Assembly: GCA_023052935.1 (NCBI GenBank)
Contig: CM041292.1
Coordinates: forward strand, 80,672,169 to 80,736,168
From: Piezodorus guildinii
Taxonomy: Eukaryota; Arthropoda; Insecta; Hemiptera; Pentatomidae
Length of the DNA: 64,000 nt
Direction of reading: 5' to 3'
The notes under the pieces: generated by a model
The model's input: only the letters and a program-made list of their open reading frames with translations
The model's database searches: none
What the model was told of the DNA's origin: nothing
Shown here: positions 1-11,545 of the stretch, one piece after another
Layout of the letters: each line of letters starts with the position of its first letter
How positions within the stretch are numbered: position 1 is the first letter of the stretch
Translations under genes and position numbers: made by a program

Positions 1-893
1 CATTGATAAATAACGGCTAAATATGTAAGTTAAGCGAATTCCATAAACAACCAAAGAAGAACGGTGCAAACAGATTTTTAAAGCAATTTTTGTGTTTTAG
101 AACACAATAATAGTAATAGAGATGTATAATATACCGTTAGATAGCTAAAGATTTTAGAAAAAATATTATCTAATACAAGCAATTGTAAAAGTTAAATGAG
201 AGTTATGAAAAGCCGATAAAACTAACTGATTGTTGTAAATAAAAATATAATAGACTAGCTGTTGCCCGCGTCAATTTCTGTTATTATGATATTGATTCAT
301 AAGTTTTTAAAATAATATATTTCAATTTATATTTATTTTATTTATTCGTAAATGATATTTTTAGTATTATCTTCTTGTTGCAGAAAAACATACTAATTTT
401 CTTCGCAACCCGATCTTGACAACGCGACATATAGTTGGCCGTGTGAAAAGCAGTCTTGGCGTAAATGTGTAATACGTGTTTAAATGTTTGACTCTGTGAT
501 CTACTAATTGTTACGGCGAAAGATAAATTAACTGTAAATTGAATTATTTAAAAATTAAAAGGTAAATAATTTGGAATCATTGGGATGCGAGGTTAATTTT
601 CCGCGTTGTTTCCACATTTTCCACTGATCCTTCGCTCCTGATAATCCTGAACATCGCAGGATGTTATATAGCCTATAACCTTCTTCGATAAATGGACTAT
701 CCTACAAAAAAACAATTTTTCAAATCGAATCAGTAGCTCCTGGGATTTAATAAACCACATTGTTCTTTTGAAATTTAATTCAATTAATTCGTTAGCAATT
801 TATTTTTATCTCTAAATGTATTTACAAAATCTTAAATTCATTTTGTCAATGGAGGTAAGTAAAAGCCGTGTGTTGAGCGCACCAGAATTTTCT
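1..893 (-). repeat. Rep-A copy 1, cut by a Helitron and by the window edge
   Basis: Minus-strand copy of the ~0.9-1.1 kb family whose 5' end reads CTGGTGCGGGCAACACACG (here decayed, near 870-890). It aligns along its length with copies at 13.3, 22.9, 43 and 48 kb. The window starts inside the copy. Homology stops at 254 and resumes at 746, because a Helitron occupies 255-745. No coding capacity is conserved between copies. Confidence 0.8.
255..745 (-). mobile_element. Internally deleted Helitron with helicase C-terminal remnant
   Basis: Both ends are fixed by the interrupted Rep-A copy. Read on the minus strand, the element begins TCCCAGGAGCTACTG at 745 and ends GGGCAACAGCTAG at 255. It has the 5'-TC and 3'-CTAG termini of Helitrons, sits between A and T, and has no target duplication. 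About 350-520 decodes on the minus strand as the end of a PIF1-type Helitron helicase: a motif V-like stretch (FAVTISRSQSQTFKHV), then after a frameshift a motif VI-like stretch (CFSHGQLYVALSRSG) and NTKNIIYE before a stop. An internal stop and the frameshift make it dead. Rep and most of the helicase are missing, so it is a non-autonomous deletion derivative. The 3' hairpin expected 5-10 nt before CTAG is weak here. Confidence 0.85.
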
Positions 894-1429
894 CTTTTAC
901 TATGAAGATTTTACACAATATCGCTCATCCTATGGCCTAAGTGATAAACATAAAAACTTCCTGTTTACATTACTTCTTCCAAGAGGGTATCCTTTTGTCG
1001 AGAGGATCGGAATCCATCAATCGGAAGCGGACAAAGAGGTAAAGGTAGTCCGTAACTAAGGTGAATCGTTAGTATTTCGCTTCAACCGAACACCCCAGAA
1101 TAGAGAATAGCCATTGAAGAAGGCCGGGAGAGAAGTGATGGATGGGCAGCGATAAGCATAATGGTGAAGAGACTGGCGGTGAGCACAGTTCAACACGTGG
1201 AGGGGCCAGCTCTTAAATAGTAATTGGCCTTCGATTTCCCTTGGTAGATTCTCTCGTGTATACGAGCGGATAAATTGAGAGCTGAAACATCCTGCCATCT
1301 GCAGTTCTTCGATGCTATAAATTAACTCTGTCTTTTTATAAAATATATTCTAATTTTGCATTAAACGTATTAGTCCATGGACTAGCAACGAAGGTTGCAA
1401 CTTATTTTACCAAATTTTTTAGTATGTTT
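894..1429. other. Unassigned stretch
   Basis: Somewhat richer in GC around 1000-1310 than its surroundings, with an 80-codon open frame on the minus strand (1056-1298). That frame shows no domain, no splice context and no partner elsewhere in the window, so I do not call a gene. Confidence 0.5.
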
Positions 1430-2668
1430 CAGGCAAGGTATCTATAATAGGCAAAAAATACGTCTGCCGATTTGAAACGTGTGGATTACAAAATGGAGGT
1501 CATGCAAAAAGAGAATATCACTCTTTTCTAACATAATTATGGTTACTATCATGAAAACGGCTCATCCTATAAAGATAATCGTTATAAAGTCAATAATCAA
1601 GTATTTAATAAGCTTTTATTTAGTTGGTAAAAGACATTTTTATGTCTAATATTCAACGGTATATAGGTATTTAAAAAAATTGCGAAAAACGAGATATCAC
1701 GCTTTTCTAACATAATTATTATCATTATAATTCTGACTCATTTAGCCACGATTTTCCTTTTGACTTCACATAATACTAGGTGATAATACAAATAAAACGA
1801 AGCCATTCTGCCACACAAAAGTGGGTGGGAAGTCGTGTTTTAAAATTGAATTTTTGGGAACAATTCTGACCCATGTAACTATTGCACTGACATGTCGGTG
1901 AGTATTAGACCTACGGGTTTCTATTAGTACTCAAATTAAAGCTAATTTTATGCCTATTAATATAATTTTATTACCATTATATTGTTAGGCCGTTTCCTTG
2001 ATATCAACGAAATTAATGTAAAAAAAAAAAAAGTTTCTCGGTTTCCGTTTTTTTGTAAGAACAATATCTCTATAGCTATTAATCATAAAGACGTGTTTCA
2101 CAACTCAAAATAAAGGTAATTTAATTTTCTATATTAATTGTTATTACAATTATCCTCATAGGATAAGCTGTTTACATTATAGTAGCCATAATAATGTTAA
2201 AAAGAGTGATATCGCGTTTTCTGCAATTTTTTTTTTTTTTTGTTTCTATATCGATGAATATTGAACATACAAATGTCTTTTACCACTCAAATGAAAGCTT
2301 ATTAAATACTTGATAATTTCCTTCATAACGATTACCCTCACAGGGTTAACCGTTCCCATGATAGTAACCATGATAATGCTAGAACAGAGTGATATCTCAA
2401 AAATATTTTTTGTTATATCTCTTTACCGATGAATATTAGACACATAAATGTCTTTTACCACTCAAATGAAAGCTTAATAAATATTTGATGATTTACTTTG
2501 TGACGATTACCCTCATAGGATGCGCCGTTTTCATGATAGTAAGCATGATTACGTTAGAAAAGAGTTATATATTTGATATTCCCTTTTTGAATGGCCGCCA
2601 TTTTGTAATCTACCCCTTCTGAGCTGGTCACGTCTATTTTTTACTTTACCATGATAGATGCTTTGCAG
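1430..2668. mobile_element. Fold-back element with inverted tandem subterminal repeats
   Basis: The ends are inverted copies. The left GGATTACAAAATGGAGGTC (from 1483) matches the reverse complement of the right end (about 2592-2613), where the same stretch reads GATTACAAAATGGCGGCC. Homology extends outward to about 1430 and 2668. Inside the right arm at least four direct units are marked by the anchor ATGAATATTAGAC...AATGTCTTTTACCACTC near 1893, 2082, 2253 and 2431, giving a ~171-189 bp period. The left arm carries inverted units (1513-1665 and a decayed one from 1690). This is the architecture of Foldback-type or long-TIR MITE elements. No transposase is seen. Confidence 0.75.
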
Positions 2669-3101
2669 ATAACATATTAAAAATTTGATAAAATGGTTTG
2701 CATTTTTCGTGCTGGTTCACGGATTATATTGTCTTCTAGGATTTAACAGAACAGAAAAATACTGTATATTTGTAGGCTCTATTTTGTTTAATGTAAATAA
2801 TGCAGTCAAGAAAAATACTGGTTAAAAAAAAAATAAACTGAAATACACAGATCTTGAATACGCTAAATGAAGATCTTTACATGGCTAATATTAGTATTTT
2901 ATTTAAACCCGCATGACAAACGAATGTTTAAAATGTGAGAGAAACTGTGGAACTGGAGAATCATGTGAGTTGTATGTGCAGCTAGCTATAGTGGCTCACA
3001 GGACCCAATACTAAACCCAAGACCTTCCCTGTCGTTATAATTATATCAAGAAAGAGATAGTTTGGGTGACAATAAAAAAAAGTGAAAAACAAATTAATAT
3101 A
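2669..3101. other. AT-rich unassigned DNA
   Basis: No open frame above background and no partner found in the window. Short poly(A) runs near 2826 and 3074. Confidence 0.5.
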
Positions 3102-3139
3102 CAACGTTTCGATCCACGCTGCGGGTTTTCATCAGGGCT
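3102..3139 (-). ncRNA. Hammerhead-like motif of a Penelope-type 3' end
   Basis: Read on the minus strand this is CCTGATGA, then a short imperfect helix around GCAGCGT, then ATCGAAACGTT. It contains the invariant hammerhead blocks CUGAUGA and GAAA in the right order, and GAAACGTT is the usual stem II/III border in Penelope-like terminal repeats. Stem II has decayed (AACCC opposite GGATC). No PLE coding sequence is attached. Cleavage activity is not claimed. Confidence 0.4.
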
Positions 3140-4600
3140 AAATCAAGATCCAGTGCTGGTGCTTGATAATAACAGAAAATGACATAAAGAAATACTTAAA
3201 AGTTTAATTCTTATGTAATATTATTTCCGGTCATTATCAAACACCAACCTTTTTTCTTTTTTCTTTTTTTTTTTTTTTTTTTACCGCCATACGAACTATC
3301 TCTTCCTTGCTATCCATTTCACGAACAACAATTGATTATTCAATGATACCAATTATATTTTTGTTGAAGATCACTGCTGGTGTCCTATTGGCAACATAAC
3401 AAAAAAACTCAAAATACTATAGAAAATAAATATCTTATACACGTACATAGGTTATGTAACTTTTATTAAAACAAAAAAAAGTCACTTATTACTACAATTG
3501 ACTATAATGTACTGTGAACAATCTCCAAAATCAAGGCTAAATCTTTAGTTATTCGGTAAAGTAGAGTGGATAAATTACAAACCGATCAGATCTTGATTAA
3601 CAAATTATTCTTAGACTAACAAACGGTAAATTTTGTAAAAATTATAAACTGACAATGCCAGAAATTTATATCTAAAATCTTTTAGGTGTAAAAAAAAAAC
3701 ACCAACAGATACACAAATTATCTAAAGCATTTAATTAAGGTTATACCCAGTCTCAATACATACAGCTATAAATATTAAAAACTCGTTGTTTTTTAAAAGG
3801 ATAATAAAATAAAATTAGTATAAAGTATATAATACTTATCTGATAAAGCTGGAGCTCCAATTAGCTCCAGAGAGTAAATGGGATGATGTGAAAAAAAAAA
3901 AAAATGTGACGAATTAGTGGAGACAGCTAATTAAAAATATAAAGCTCCTAGCGATTAATTCAGGCATATTTTTACCTCGTTTTCGAGAATGATGGTTAAC
4001 ATTATTTTAACTAGCTTGTTAAACTTATAAAATATTAAAAGTTGTAAACACGAAGATAAATTTTAAAGAACAATGAGGAATATTTTACCATGATAATTCA
4101 CTGTATTTCATAATTCCATTGAATTTTTGGAGATGAAGTAACTAATAAAATAAGACAATGACTGCTTATTAAATTTATAAACTAGCATCAGCAAGGACTC
4201 AATCCTTAAATGTGTGAGTTCATTGGGTCATATGGATAATGGAGTATACCAAATAGGGTCAATATTATAAGTTTAAACTAGAAAAAACCTCTAATTTACG
4301 TTTTGAATTCTGGGCCCATCTCATGAATGGAGTATAGCTTTACATGAATTGCAGTTTAATATCAACAGAGTAATCGTTTCCTTTTTATTTTTATGTGATA
4401 ATAAAATTAATTAATATTAACATTAAAGTTTTAGTTTCCAACTAACTTTTTCTAATGTTACTCATGCCCGCTTATTGCCAACATATCCAAAAATTATACT
4501 GCAGAAAAAAAAAAACATATATAGGACTTGTAGCATTATCGATTACTACTGTCTACGCTGAGGTATATAAAACCCGAAGTAATATAGGTGCATAGAGTAG

Positions 4601-4604
<4 letters not shown>
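3140..4604. other. AT-rich unassigned DNA
   Basis: Contains a poly(T) run near 3260-3282, a short inverted repeat around 3849-3868 (GGAGCTCCAATTAGCTCC) and an imperfect inverted pair GGTGCTTGATAAT / ATTATCAAACACC around 3159 and 3234. I see no gene. Confidence 0.5.

Positions 4605-4670
<66 letters not shown>
4605..4670. repeat. (AT)n microsatellite
   Basis: About 33 AT dinucleotides. Two apparent open frames across it (Ile/Tyr runs) are composition artefacts. Confidence 0.95.
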
Positions 4671-4678
<8 letters not shown>

Positions 4679-4734
4679 TCATATATAAATATATAAACAA
4701 CGTTTTTCTCGAGTTTAGGAGAATTGGTGACGAC

Positions 4735-4990
4735 CTTTTCAAATAATAAACCTTTGTAATCGACCAACAAAAAATAAATAAATAAATATAATTTAAAAAA
4801 AAAATGATCCCTCCTTAGAATTTGAGGGCTTGCTTCTCAAGATACGTAGGATCCGAATAACGAATAAAAGCAAACGCGTTTGCCCGCAGTCCACCGTACG
4901 CGGCTTTTCTTTGAAACTACAGCACCATTTTTTTTCTTAATTTGGTGCAATTTTAATAGTGCAATAAGCAAATATGTTGGCTTCAGAAAA
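4735..4990 (-). repeat. Rep-B fragment
   Basis: Shares with the 7.2 and 40.8 kb copies the string AATAATAAACCTTTGTAATCG, then a poly(A)-like spacer, 'TTTGAGGGCTTGC', a GATACG motif and the 'GTCCaCCGtaCGCGGC' block. Orientation is opposite to the 36-kb copy. Only the terminal ~250 bp remain. Confidence 0.65.
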
Positions 4991-5035
4991 GTATGTTAAT
5001 TCATAGCATCTCTAGACCTCAGCATCAAAAGTCGG

Positions 5036-5990
5036 GGTGGGTTGTACGGATCGGTGGTAGATTTAAGTGTTTTGGATGATGGGTTCATGTTATAAGTCAG
5101 TCTGGGATAAAATTAAATAGGTAAATAGGTTGTCGGGAATTGAAGAGGAAGACAGGATTGAAACTAGAGGATTAGGGTAGGAATGGAGTTTGTCATGAAA
5201 GGAGTGGTATCTAGATCGGGGTAAATCAGCAACAAACGGAATATTAAGGTCTTTGTGGATCAGTTTATTAGTTACAAAATAAGGAGCATTGTGGATTTTA
5301 CGAAGGATTTTGGATTGTAGGGATTGGATACGGGAAGAATTTGATGGTTGAGTAGAGCCCCGAAGCTCTACTCTGTAAGTCCATATAGGCCGTATGATAG
5401 TCATGTAGATGAGCTTTTTGTAGTTAAGTGGAAGATTAGAACGTTTTTCTAGTAAGTGTTGAAGTAGTCGAAAACATCGTGCAGTTTCTTGTCGTTTCAG
5501 TCTTGTATGAAGGTTCCAAGTAAGTCGTTTGTCAAGGTGTAGTCCTAGATATCGGATCTGTTCAACCGGAACAAGAGGAGTATTATTGACAGAGACAGTA
5601 GGGCAGGATGTCATTGGTTTACGACGAAGGGTAAAGGTAATGTGGTTGGATTTGTTGGCATTTATTTTAATTCTCCAGTTCTGACACTATACTTCAAGGT
5701 CTCTGATGTGGGATTGGAGAGTTTAAGAGGGCATAGTTGGATCAGTATTGACTGATAACACACATGTGTCATCAGCATAGGTAGAAAGGAAAGGGTTATG
5801 ATGGGATGGGATATCAGCTGTATAAACTGTGAAAAGGATACTGCCTTGAGGAACACCAGCAATCTGACTAAAATTGGATAAATAGGAATTATTATCATTT
5901 ACTTTGAAGGATCTGCCAGTGAGGTAGGACTGGATGATAAGGAAGTATGTAGGAGGGAGGAATTTGCGGAGATTTAAAGTAATCCCGGGT
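5036..5990 (-). mobile_element. Jockey-A LINE fragment: end of reverse transcriptase ORF
   Basis: Decayed Jockey-clade non-LTR retrotransposon ORF2, 3' part. On the minus strand the finger/palm strings AGVPQGSI and STYADDTCVL are readable near 5855 and 5770. YADD is the RT catalytic box; stop codons follow at about 5728 and 5686. From 5614 down a 174-codon stretch is open: PLVPVEQIRYLGLHLDKRL, then RLKRQETARCFRLLQ, LIYMTIIRPIWTY, and IQSLQSKILRKI. This is the characteristic C-terminal thumb/connection region of Jockey proteins. 5' truncated; no target duplication or poly(A) tail recognised. Family identity is secure, autonomy is not possible. Confidence 0.88.
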
Positions 5991-6304
5991 GCTAAATTTA
6001 AATTTAATAAAATTTTAAATAATTTAAAATTTAAGTAATTGGTTGGTTACATACAACGGCGCATCCACAATTTTTCGTAATATTTTCGATTAAAAAGACT
6101 GAATTATTTGGATGTTGGAGGTTTTGGCAGAACCCCATACCTCCTCTCGTATTTCCATAAGAGTTTGCACTTTGTAAATAGTAAAATTTTAGTGTTCAAG
6201 GATAATTTTGATATAGAACATAAATAAGTAAATATTATTATAAATACGAAATACTGATTTTTATTTATTTAAAAAAAATAAATAAATTTTAAAATAAAAC
6301 TCAC
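5991..6304. other. AT-rich DNA next to the ankyrin-like exon
   Basis: Would be downstream intron of the minus-strand exon at 6305-6441, starting with its GTGAGT donor at 6304-6299. No other signal. Confidence 0.4.
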
Positions 6305-6441
6305 TCTTCCAGTGGAGTCGGGAGCATTGAGTCCCGGTAGCCTGCCGGTCACTACCGCCCGCTGGAGGATGTCCTCTACCTCCTGATCTAGACCCCTGCT
6401 CGCCGCCCACACTAAGCTACCTTCGGCCAGCCTGCTGCAGC
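6305..6441 (-). CDS. Single coding exon of an ankyrin-repeat-like protein
   Basis: A sharp GC-rich island in AT-rich DNA. On the minus strand it follows a pyrimidine-rich acceptor (TTGTGTTTGTTTAG, ending 6442) and is followed by a strong donor GTGAGT (6304-6299). The exon is 137 nt: two bases of a split codon plus 45 codons. Only this frame is open; the other two hit TAG early. The peptide contains LVWAASRGLDQEVEDILQR and LNAPDSTGR, which fits the ankyrin consensus (AA..G....V..LL, then N..D..GR). It enters in phase 2 and leaves in phase 0. The flanking exons lie outside what I can recognise, so the gene is partial and unnamed. Alternative: acceptor 6 nt further in (CTGCAG|CAGG). Confidence 0.6.
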
Positions 6442-7189
6442 CTAAACAAACACAAATTATATTAAATTACTTATTTTAGAAGTAGTAACTTAAGTTAAAG
6501 TAAAATTCAATGGTGATTTTCAAAATAAGTACAAATAATGTTATGTAATATTAATTACATTTTCCTTATTCTCAAAACGTAGGATTGCAGCAAAAGAGCA
6601 TTCTGAAATCATAAGGTCTTTCATTGTGTAGTTGCCATTTTCTGTACTGAATTTAGCGTTAACATTGCAATTCTATTGTTTTTTTTTATATCAATCTTGC
6701 ATAGTTTTACATATACTATCATCCTGGATTTACCAACTAAAGAAAAATATATAAAAATGATTAGATGCCCTAATGATTAGGAACGTGATGTAGGTCCATG
6801 AGGCGATTACCACAAAGATTATTTCATGTCCCATTAGAATAAATAGGAGAAAAAGTTAATTTAGTCCAACACCATGGTCAGATTTTGTGAATTTTAAAGG
6901 AGCTTTATATTTGTTAATTAGACATTATTCTAAAGCAGGAGTTTTAAGATGGAAATTTATTCAATGGGAGAAAACTGCCTCTTAAAAATGTATGAGACAA
7001 ACTTGGAAGACTATTTTAAATAAGGCTGAACCCCGAACGGGCGGAAAAAGTTCTGATCGGGAGGCAACAACAGAGCACCACTTCTATTTGATAAATTTAA
7101 TTTCATAAAATTATTAACAAAAGGAAACTGCAAATAACATTTGCAGAGAAAGTACTAATCCTCTCTTATGTGTATGACGTAGAAATTAA
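6442..7189. other. Likely intronic AT-rich DNA
   Basis: Upstream of the minus-strand exon at 6305-6441. No open frame of note, and no second exon recognised. Confidence 0.4.
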
Positions 7190-7232
7190 TGATTGGTTTA
7201 TTATTTTCAATAGTAAACTTTTGTAATAGACC

Positions 7233-7299
<67 letters not shown>

Positions 7300-7840
7300 G
7301 CCCCCCATTAAATTAGAAGGCTTACGTTTCAAGATGCGTAAAACCCAAATAACGAATAAAAAAAATCTATTCATTCGGCATAAGCCGTCCGCGGCATTTC
7401 TCTGAAACTATTAGAACATTTTTTTTTTTTCGCCACAAAAATACTGGGGTATATAACGATGATCCTAACACCTAGACGTTGATATCAGTTGGCTATTTTT
7501 TAAAATGGCGGACGATTAAAAGTATTTTAATTTAATAACTTAGTTATTTTTAAAGATAGAGAAAAATTGTATGAGTGTTTTTAACCAAAGAACCGTGAAT
7601 AAATATAAAAAAGAGAAGAACTAAAAAAAAAAATTGAATTTTTATCCATGTATACAACCATTACTAAGTTGTTTTTGAAGATAGTGAAAAATATGTGTAG
7701 TTTTAGAATCAGTAAAGCGCGATAAAAAAAAAAAAAAATGTTGATCAGTATGTTCAAGTCACAAATTATGATAGATGTAATTCCACCGAAAATCGGGTAT
7801 TGTTGAATATAAAGAAAAATCAAATTAAGAGATGTGATTT
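7190..7840 (-). repeat. Rep-B copy
   Basis: Begins ATTATTTTCAATAGTAAAC...TTTGTAATAGACC, then a 64-nt poly(A) tract (7232-7295), then the shared blocks GGCTTACGTTTCAAGATGCG, CCGTCCGCGGCATTTCTCTGA, TAACACCTAGACGTTGATATCAG and GAATCAGTAAAGCGCGATAAA (7706-7728). Same blocks, opposite orientation, as the 36-kb copy. An 80-codon open frame inside (7581-7823) is a low-complexity by-product. Confidence 0.75.
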
Positions 7841-8929
7841 CCTGAAACTTTCAGAAAAATATAGAAGAAAGCTAAAATGATGATGGAGGTGAGAACAATT
7901 CATAATAAATTATTAAATAAAATAAAAAGTTAAGATCCGTAAAAACACACTAAAATGAAATAAAATTATGTTGGCATAATCTTCCAGTGCATGGGATTTA
8001 GAATTAGGGAATATATGAATGTGTAATTTAAGGTTTGTCCTAATTGCTGTATCATGAGCAGCTAACTAAGCACTTTTCTTCTCATATTTCATAGGAGTCG
8101 ATTTATAAATTATGGAACAAAAATGAGGTTTTAAAAATCGTCTTAAAACTTGTCAACGTAACCCGCAGAAAATCCTACAATAAAAAAATAGCGAAAACTA
8201 TAATTGAACAGCCTTATTAAACTCGGAAAAAGAGAATGTCTATTAAGTCTCTCAACGGATTTTCAAGCACTTATTTTGGCTCGCACTAAATGTCTTCTCG
8301 AAAACATTTATTCAGTTTCTAATTGGTAGAGCTAGAAGTAAAGCAAGTTCCAAGATGGAGCGAACACAACCAGCAATAGTAAAACCATTCGTTCAGTTAA
8401 TAAATAGTTGATAATGTCAACGGAAATAATCTTTCAACTTCTTTCTTGTCTAAGCATATACATGAAATACATGGCACAAACGAACAGCTTAAATGCTAGG
8501 ACTAATAGCGTACACGGACGATATTAGCAGCTAGACTAAGTAGCTGAAAGAGTTGCGTGTATAAGGGAAGCGAACACAGGGACTGGCTGTGGAGCAGCGA
8601 AGGAGGCAATATATCTGGGAGGGTCTACCGAGCGGGTGCAGATGTGCATGCACGCCACATAGTCCAGTCCCGATCATAATCAACTGGGTCACTATCAACA
8701 CCGGAAACTAAATATGCTAATTCGGATAATCTATGCAGCATCCACATTCCAATGTCTAAGAAGGGTAATAAGGGTGGGCATATTGCAAACAACCTTTGGT
8801 ATCGAAGGTAGTAAAGGGTTGGAATGATAATGGACTAAAACATAATAAATATAATAATAATAAGAAGAAAACAAAACAGTTTGTCATCAAAAATAATTTC
8901 GAGGCTATCTTCTTCTCAAACTATTCAGA
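7841..8929. other. Unassigned; small GC-richer patch
   Basis: 8560-8700 is less AT-rich than its surroundings but has no open frame with splice context. The rest is AT-rich. Confidence 0.45.
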
Positions 8930-9245
8930 GGATTATTAGAATAGAAGAGGAAGCAAGAATTGAAATTAGTGGGTTAGAGTGAGAGTGGAGTTTTGCCATG
9001 GATGGTCAAAAACATGGAGATTGTCATACCTGGATTGGGCCAACTTAGAAAACTATGGAACATTTAGTTCTTTGTGTATACGAAGTTTATTCATGACAAA
9101 ATAAGGAGCGTGGAGGATTTTACGTAGGATTTTGGATTGTAAGGATTGGATACAAGAAGATACCGATGGTTTTAGCTGATTCCAAATACTCAACTCCGTT
9201 AAGTCCAGATTTTCCTTATGATAGTTCTACACAACCTAGTAACTG
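8930..9245 (-). mobile_element. Jockey-A LINE fragment
   Basis: Nucleotide-level relative of 5150-5400: the strings GAGGAAG..A..ATTGAAA, ACAAAATAAGGAGC and GATTTTACG(T/A)AGGATTTTGGATTGTA recur. Encodes, with many stops, the region around 'QSLQSKIL' of the Jockey C-terminus. Short, 5' and 3' truncated. Confidence 0.75.
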
Positions 9246-9879
9246 ATGATACAAATTATTTTAAATAATTATTTTTTTAACGCATTTCAATAAACGTCAA
9301 AAGCATTTTTATAGTATATGTTTTTTATAGTATATAGTATATGTTCATTAACAGTTCAATTGTTAATGAAAATAACAGGTATCGAAAGAAACAAGGACTA
9401 AGCAATATATTCGGGGATATTATCAAATTTACAAATTATCATTAATAATAAATCAATAGGAAGAAGTAAATAAAACCGATAGGAATTTGAAAAAAATAAA
9501 TATTTGATTTGTGATTTGAAAAAATAAAATAAATAACTTTATAATTCAAAAAAATAATAAGAACAATATTTTAAAAATATTAACAAAATGTTGACACTTT
9601 TTTTCAATCTCCATGGACATACAAGAATGTATGAATATATTCAACCAACGTCAACTTAAATAAGATATCCTGTTATTCTCTGGATACTTTAGAGGAATAA
9701 ATTTTATGATGGGTAGGTAGCTACTAAAATGCACATGAGAGACAGGTTTAATTTCAATGTTGACGCTAGGGCTAATTTGCATATAGGGAACACATTAATT
9801 AAAACTGAACAGCTCATCATGAAGAAATGTAGTAAACTTATCACAATCGATTTATGAGTGTGCGTTGTGTGTGTATGTT
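9246..9879. other. AT-rich unassigned DNA
   Basis: Imperfect duplication TATAGTATATG near 9313-9342. No gene seen. Confidence 0.5.
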
Positions 9880-9883
9880 TCAT

Positions 9884-9914
<31 letters not shown>

Positions 9915-9921
9915 CATATAT
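9880..9921. repeat. Compound (CA)n(TA)n microsatellite
   Basis: (AC)n passes directly into (AT)n. Confidence 0.9.
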
Positions 9922-10126
9922 ACAAGAAATTAATTCATCGACCCTTTTATAATATAATTTTGTTTGAAATAATTCGGGTTTTAGGTCATTAAACTATCAC
10001 TCCTTCTTTATTTTCTTTATTTGGACGTTTCGATCCTCCGTCTATGTTTATACCTAGTGCCCTGTAGTTAGCCTGAGTGGTGTGCCGGTGCTCAATGAAA
10101 TTCTTGGTGTTGAAAAGGTTCCTATG

Positions 10127-10133
<7 letters not shown>

Positions 10134-10186
<53 letters not shown>
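10134..10186. repeat. (AT)n microsatellite
   Basis: About 26 AT units. The minus strand to its left (10075-10025) carries GGAGGATCGAAACGTCCAA, resembling other PLE-type GAAACGT ends here, but no coding support was found. Confidence 0.9.
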
Positions 10187-10189
<3 letters not shown>

Positions 10190-10576
10190 TATATTTCCTT
10201 GGTTTTCACCTTTTCCAAACCTTAGAAAAATATACATAAGTATCTTTGTGTGTTAAACTCGCCAGGTTTGGCATTGAAGACAGTTATGCTAGCCATAATG
10301 CTACAGGTGAGCACTTATTATAATGATTATTTTTTATGCTTTATTATAATTGTGATAACAATACTATTAAATTATTATTTGGATAGAAAAAAACAAAAAT
10401 ATTAATACAATTTTTTAGATATAAGCGGAATTAGGTGGTTATTTTTAATACATTTTAGACATATTAACATACTACATCGCAACGTTGCTACGCCTGAATT
10501 CGTAAATTTAAGATTACGTAGGAAAGTATTCTAAAAAGTTTGTTATAAAAGCTGTTGTGTAAACCAATTCGTAAGA

Positions 10577-10613
10577 CCTGAAGATGTACTTCGATGAATC
10601 GAAACGTTCTTAC
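10577..10613 (+). ncRNA. Hammerhead-like motif of a Penelope-type 3' end
   Basis: CCTGAAGATG, then ACTTCGATGAAT, then CGAAACGTT. Order and spacing match PLE terminal repeats: a degenerate CUGAUGA box, a short stem II, GAAAC. A flanking 82-codon open frame (10584-10832) has no PLE motif and is not called. Confidence 0.35.
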
Positions 10614-10879
10614 TGTAACAATAAAAACATTAGCTATTCTTCTACAATAGCGATCAAATTCTATTTTAAGTATGATTCACAACATTTCGCAGTAAATTTT
10701 CTAAATAAAAATTTCTCAACTTTTGGAATTTCAAGATTATTGAAGGTCTCACCTACTATTTCTCACAACGTTGCATCCCTGGAGGATCGAATACCTTTCT
10801 TTAAGGAATTAAAATCAAGATGCAAAAAATAAATAAACAGGACTAATAGTATCTAAAGGATAACTTTGTTTTGTTTTTT

Positions 10880-11545
10880 GAGAAACAATTCTTTATTGAG
10901 CAATATTACAATCTGTCCAATTCAGGACATTTTTAATAGTGATAACGTACAACATTCATACTACATACACACGATATATACAAAACAATAAATTTGTATA
11001 ATAATAATAATACAATATACATATATACAAAATAAAATCAATAAAAATATATACAAAAGTCACTCATACCTATATACAATTCACAAAAATACAGCACGTG
11101 AGTGGAGAATCTAGCCAATGCTAGAACTCCAATATACATGTTACAAGAGGTCACGAGGCCACTGCCGTTTCAACCTTGTAGGAGGATGGTAAGGATGTAT
11201 GGAGCTGGATAAGGATTAAGCTAGGGGATTAGGGTGATGGATAAGGTTCTGATGAAATTTAGAGAATTTTAATGGTATAAGGTCTAAAATAAATGGAATA
11301 TTTAGGTCGTGGTGTTAGGTATGGTTGGATACATAATAAAGGGCATTATCTATTGTTCGGAGGACTTTAGATTGGAAGGATTGAATGCGTTTGATGTTAG
11401 AAAATTTGGCTGTTCCCCACAGTTCAAGTCCGTAGGTCCAGATAGGTTTCAGTACTGTCTTGTATATTAACAGTTTGTTCTCGATAGATAGTTTTGAATT
11501 TCTGTTCAGTAGTCTGTATAATTGTCCATATCTTCTTTTCGTTTA
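10880..11545 (-). mobile_element. Jockey-B LINE fragment with 3' UTR
   Basis: Minus strand 11525-11300 reads, with one frameshift, as a canonical Jockey C-terminal region: LYRLLNRNSKLSIENKLL, KPIWTYGLELWGTAKF, RIQSFQSKVLRTIDNA. The 3' UTR runs to about 10880 and is matched in inverse orientation at 57100-57440, which defines the family end. No tail duplication recognised. Dead by stops and frameshift. Confidence 0.85.

Noticed and set aside
4536..4770. Ile/Tyr-rich open frames over (AT)n here and at 10.1, 34.4, 56.4 and 62.2 kb
   Set aside because: An uninterrupted AT dinucleotide has no stop in the Tyr-Ile frame; composition artefact.
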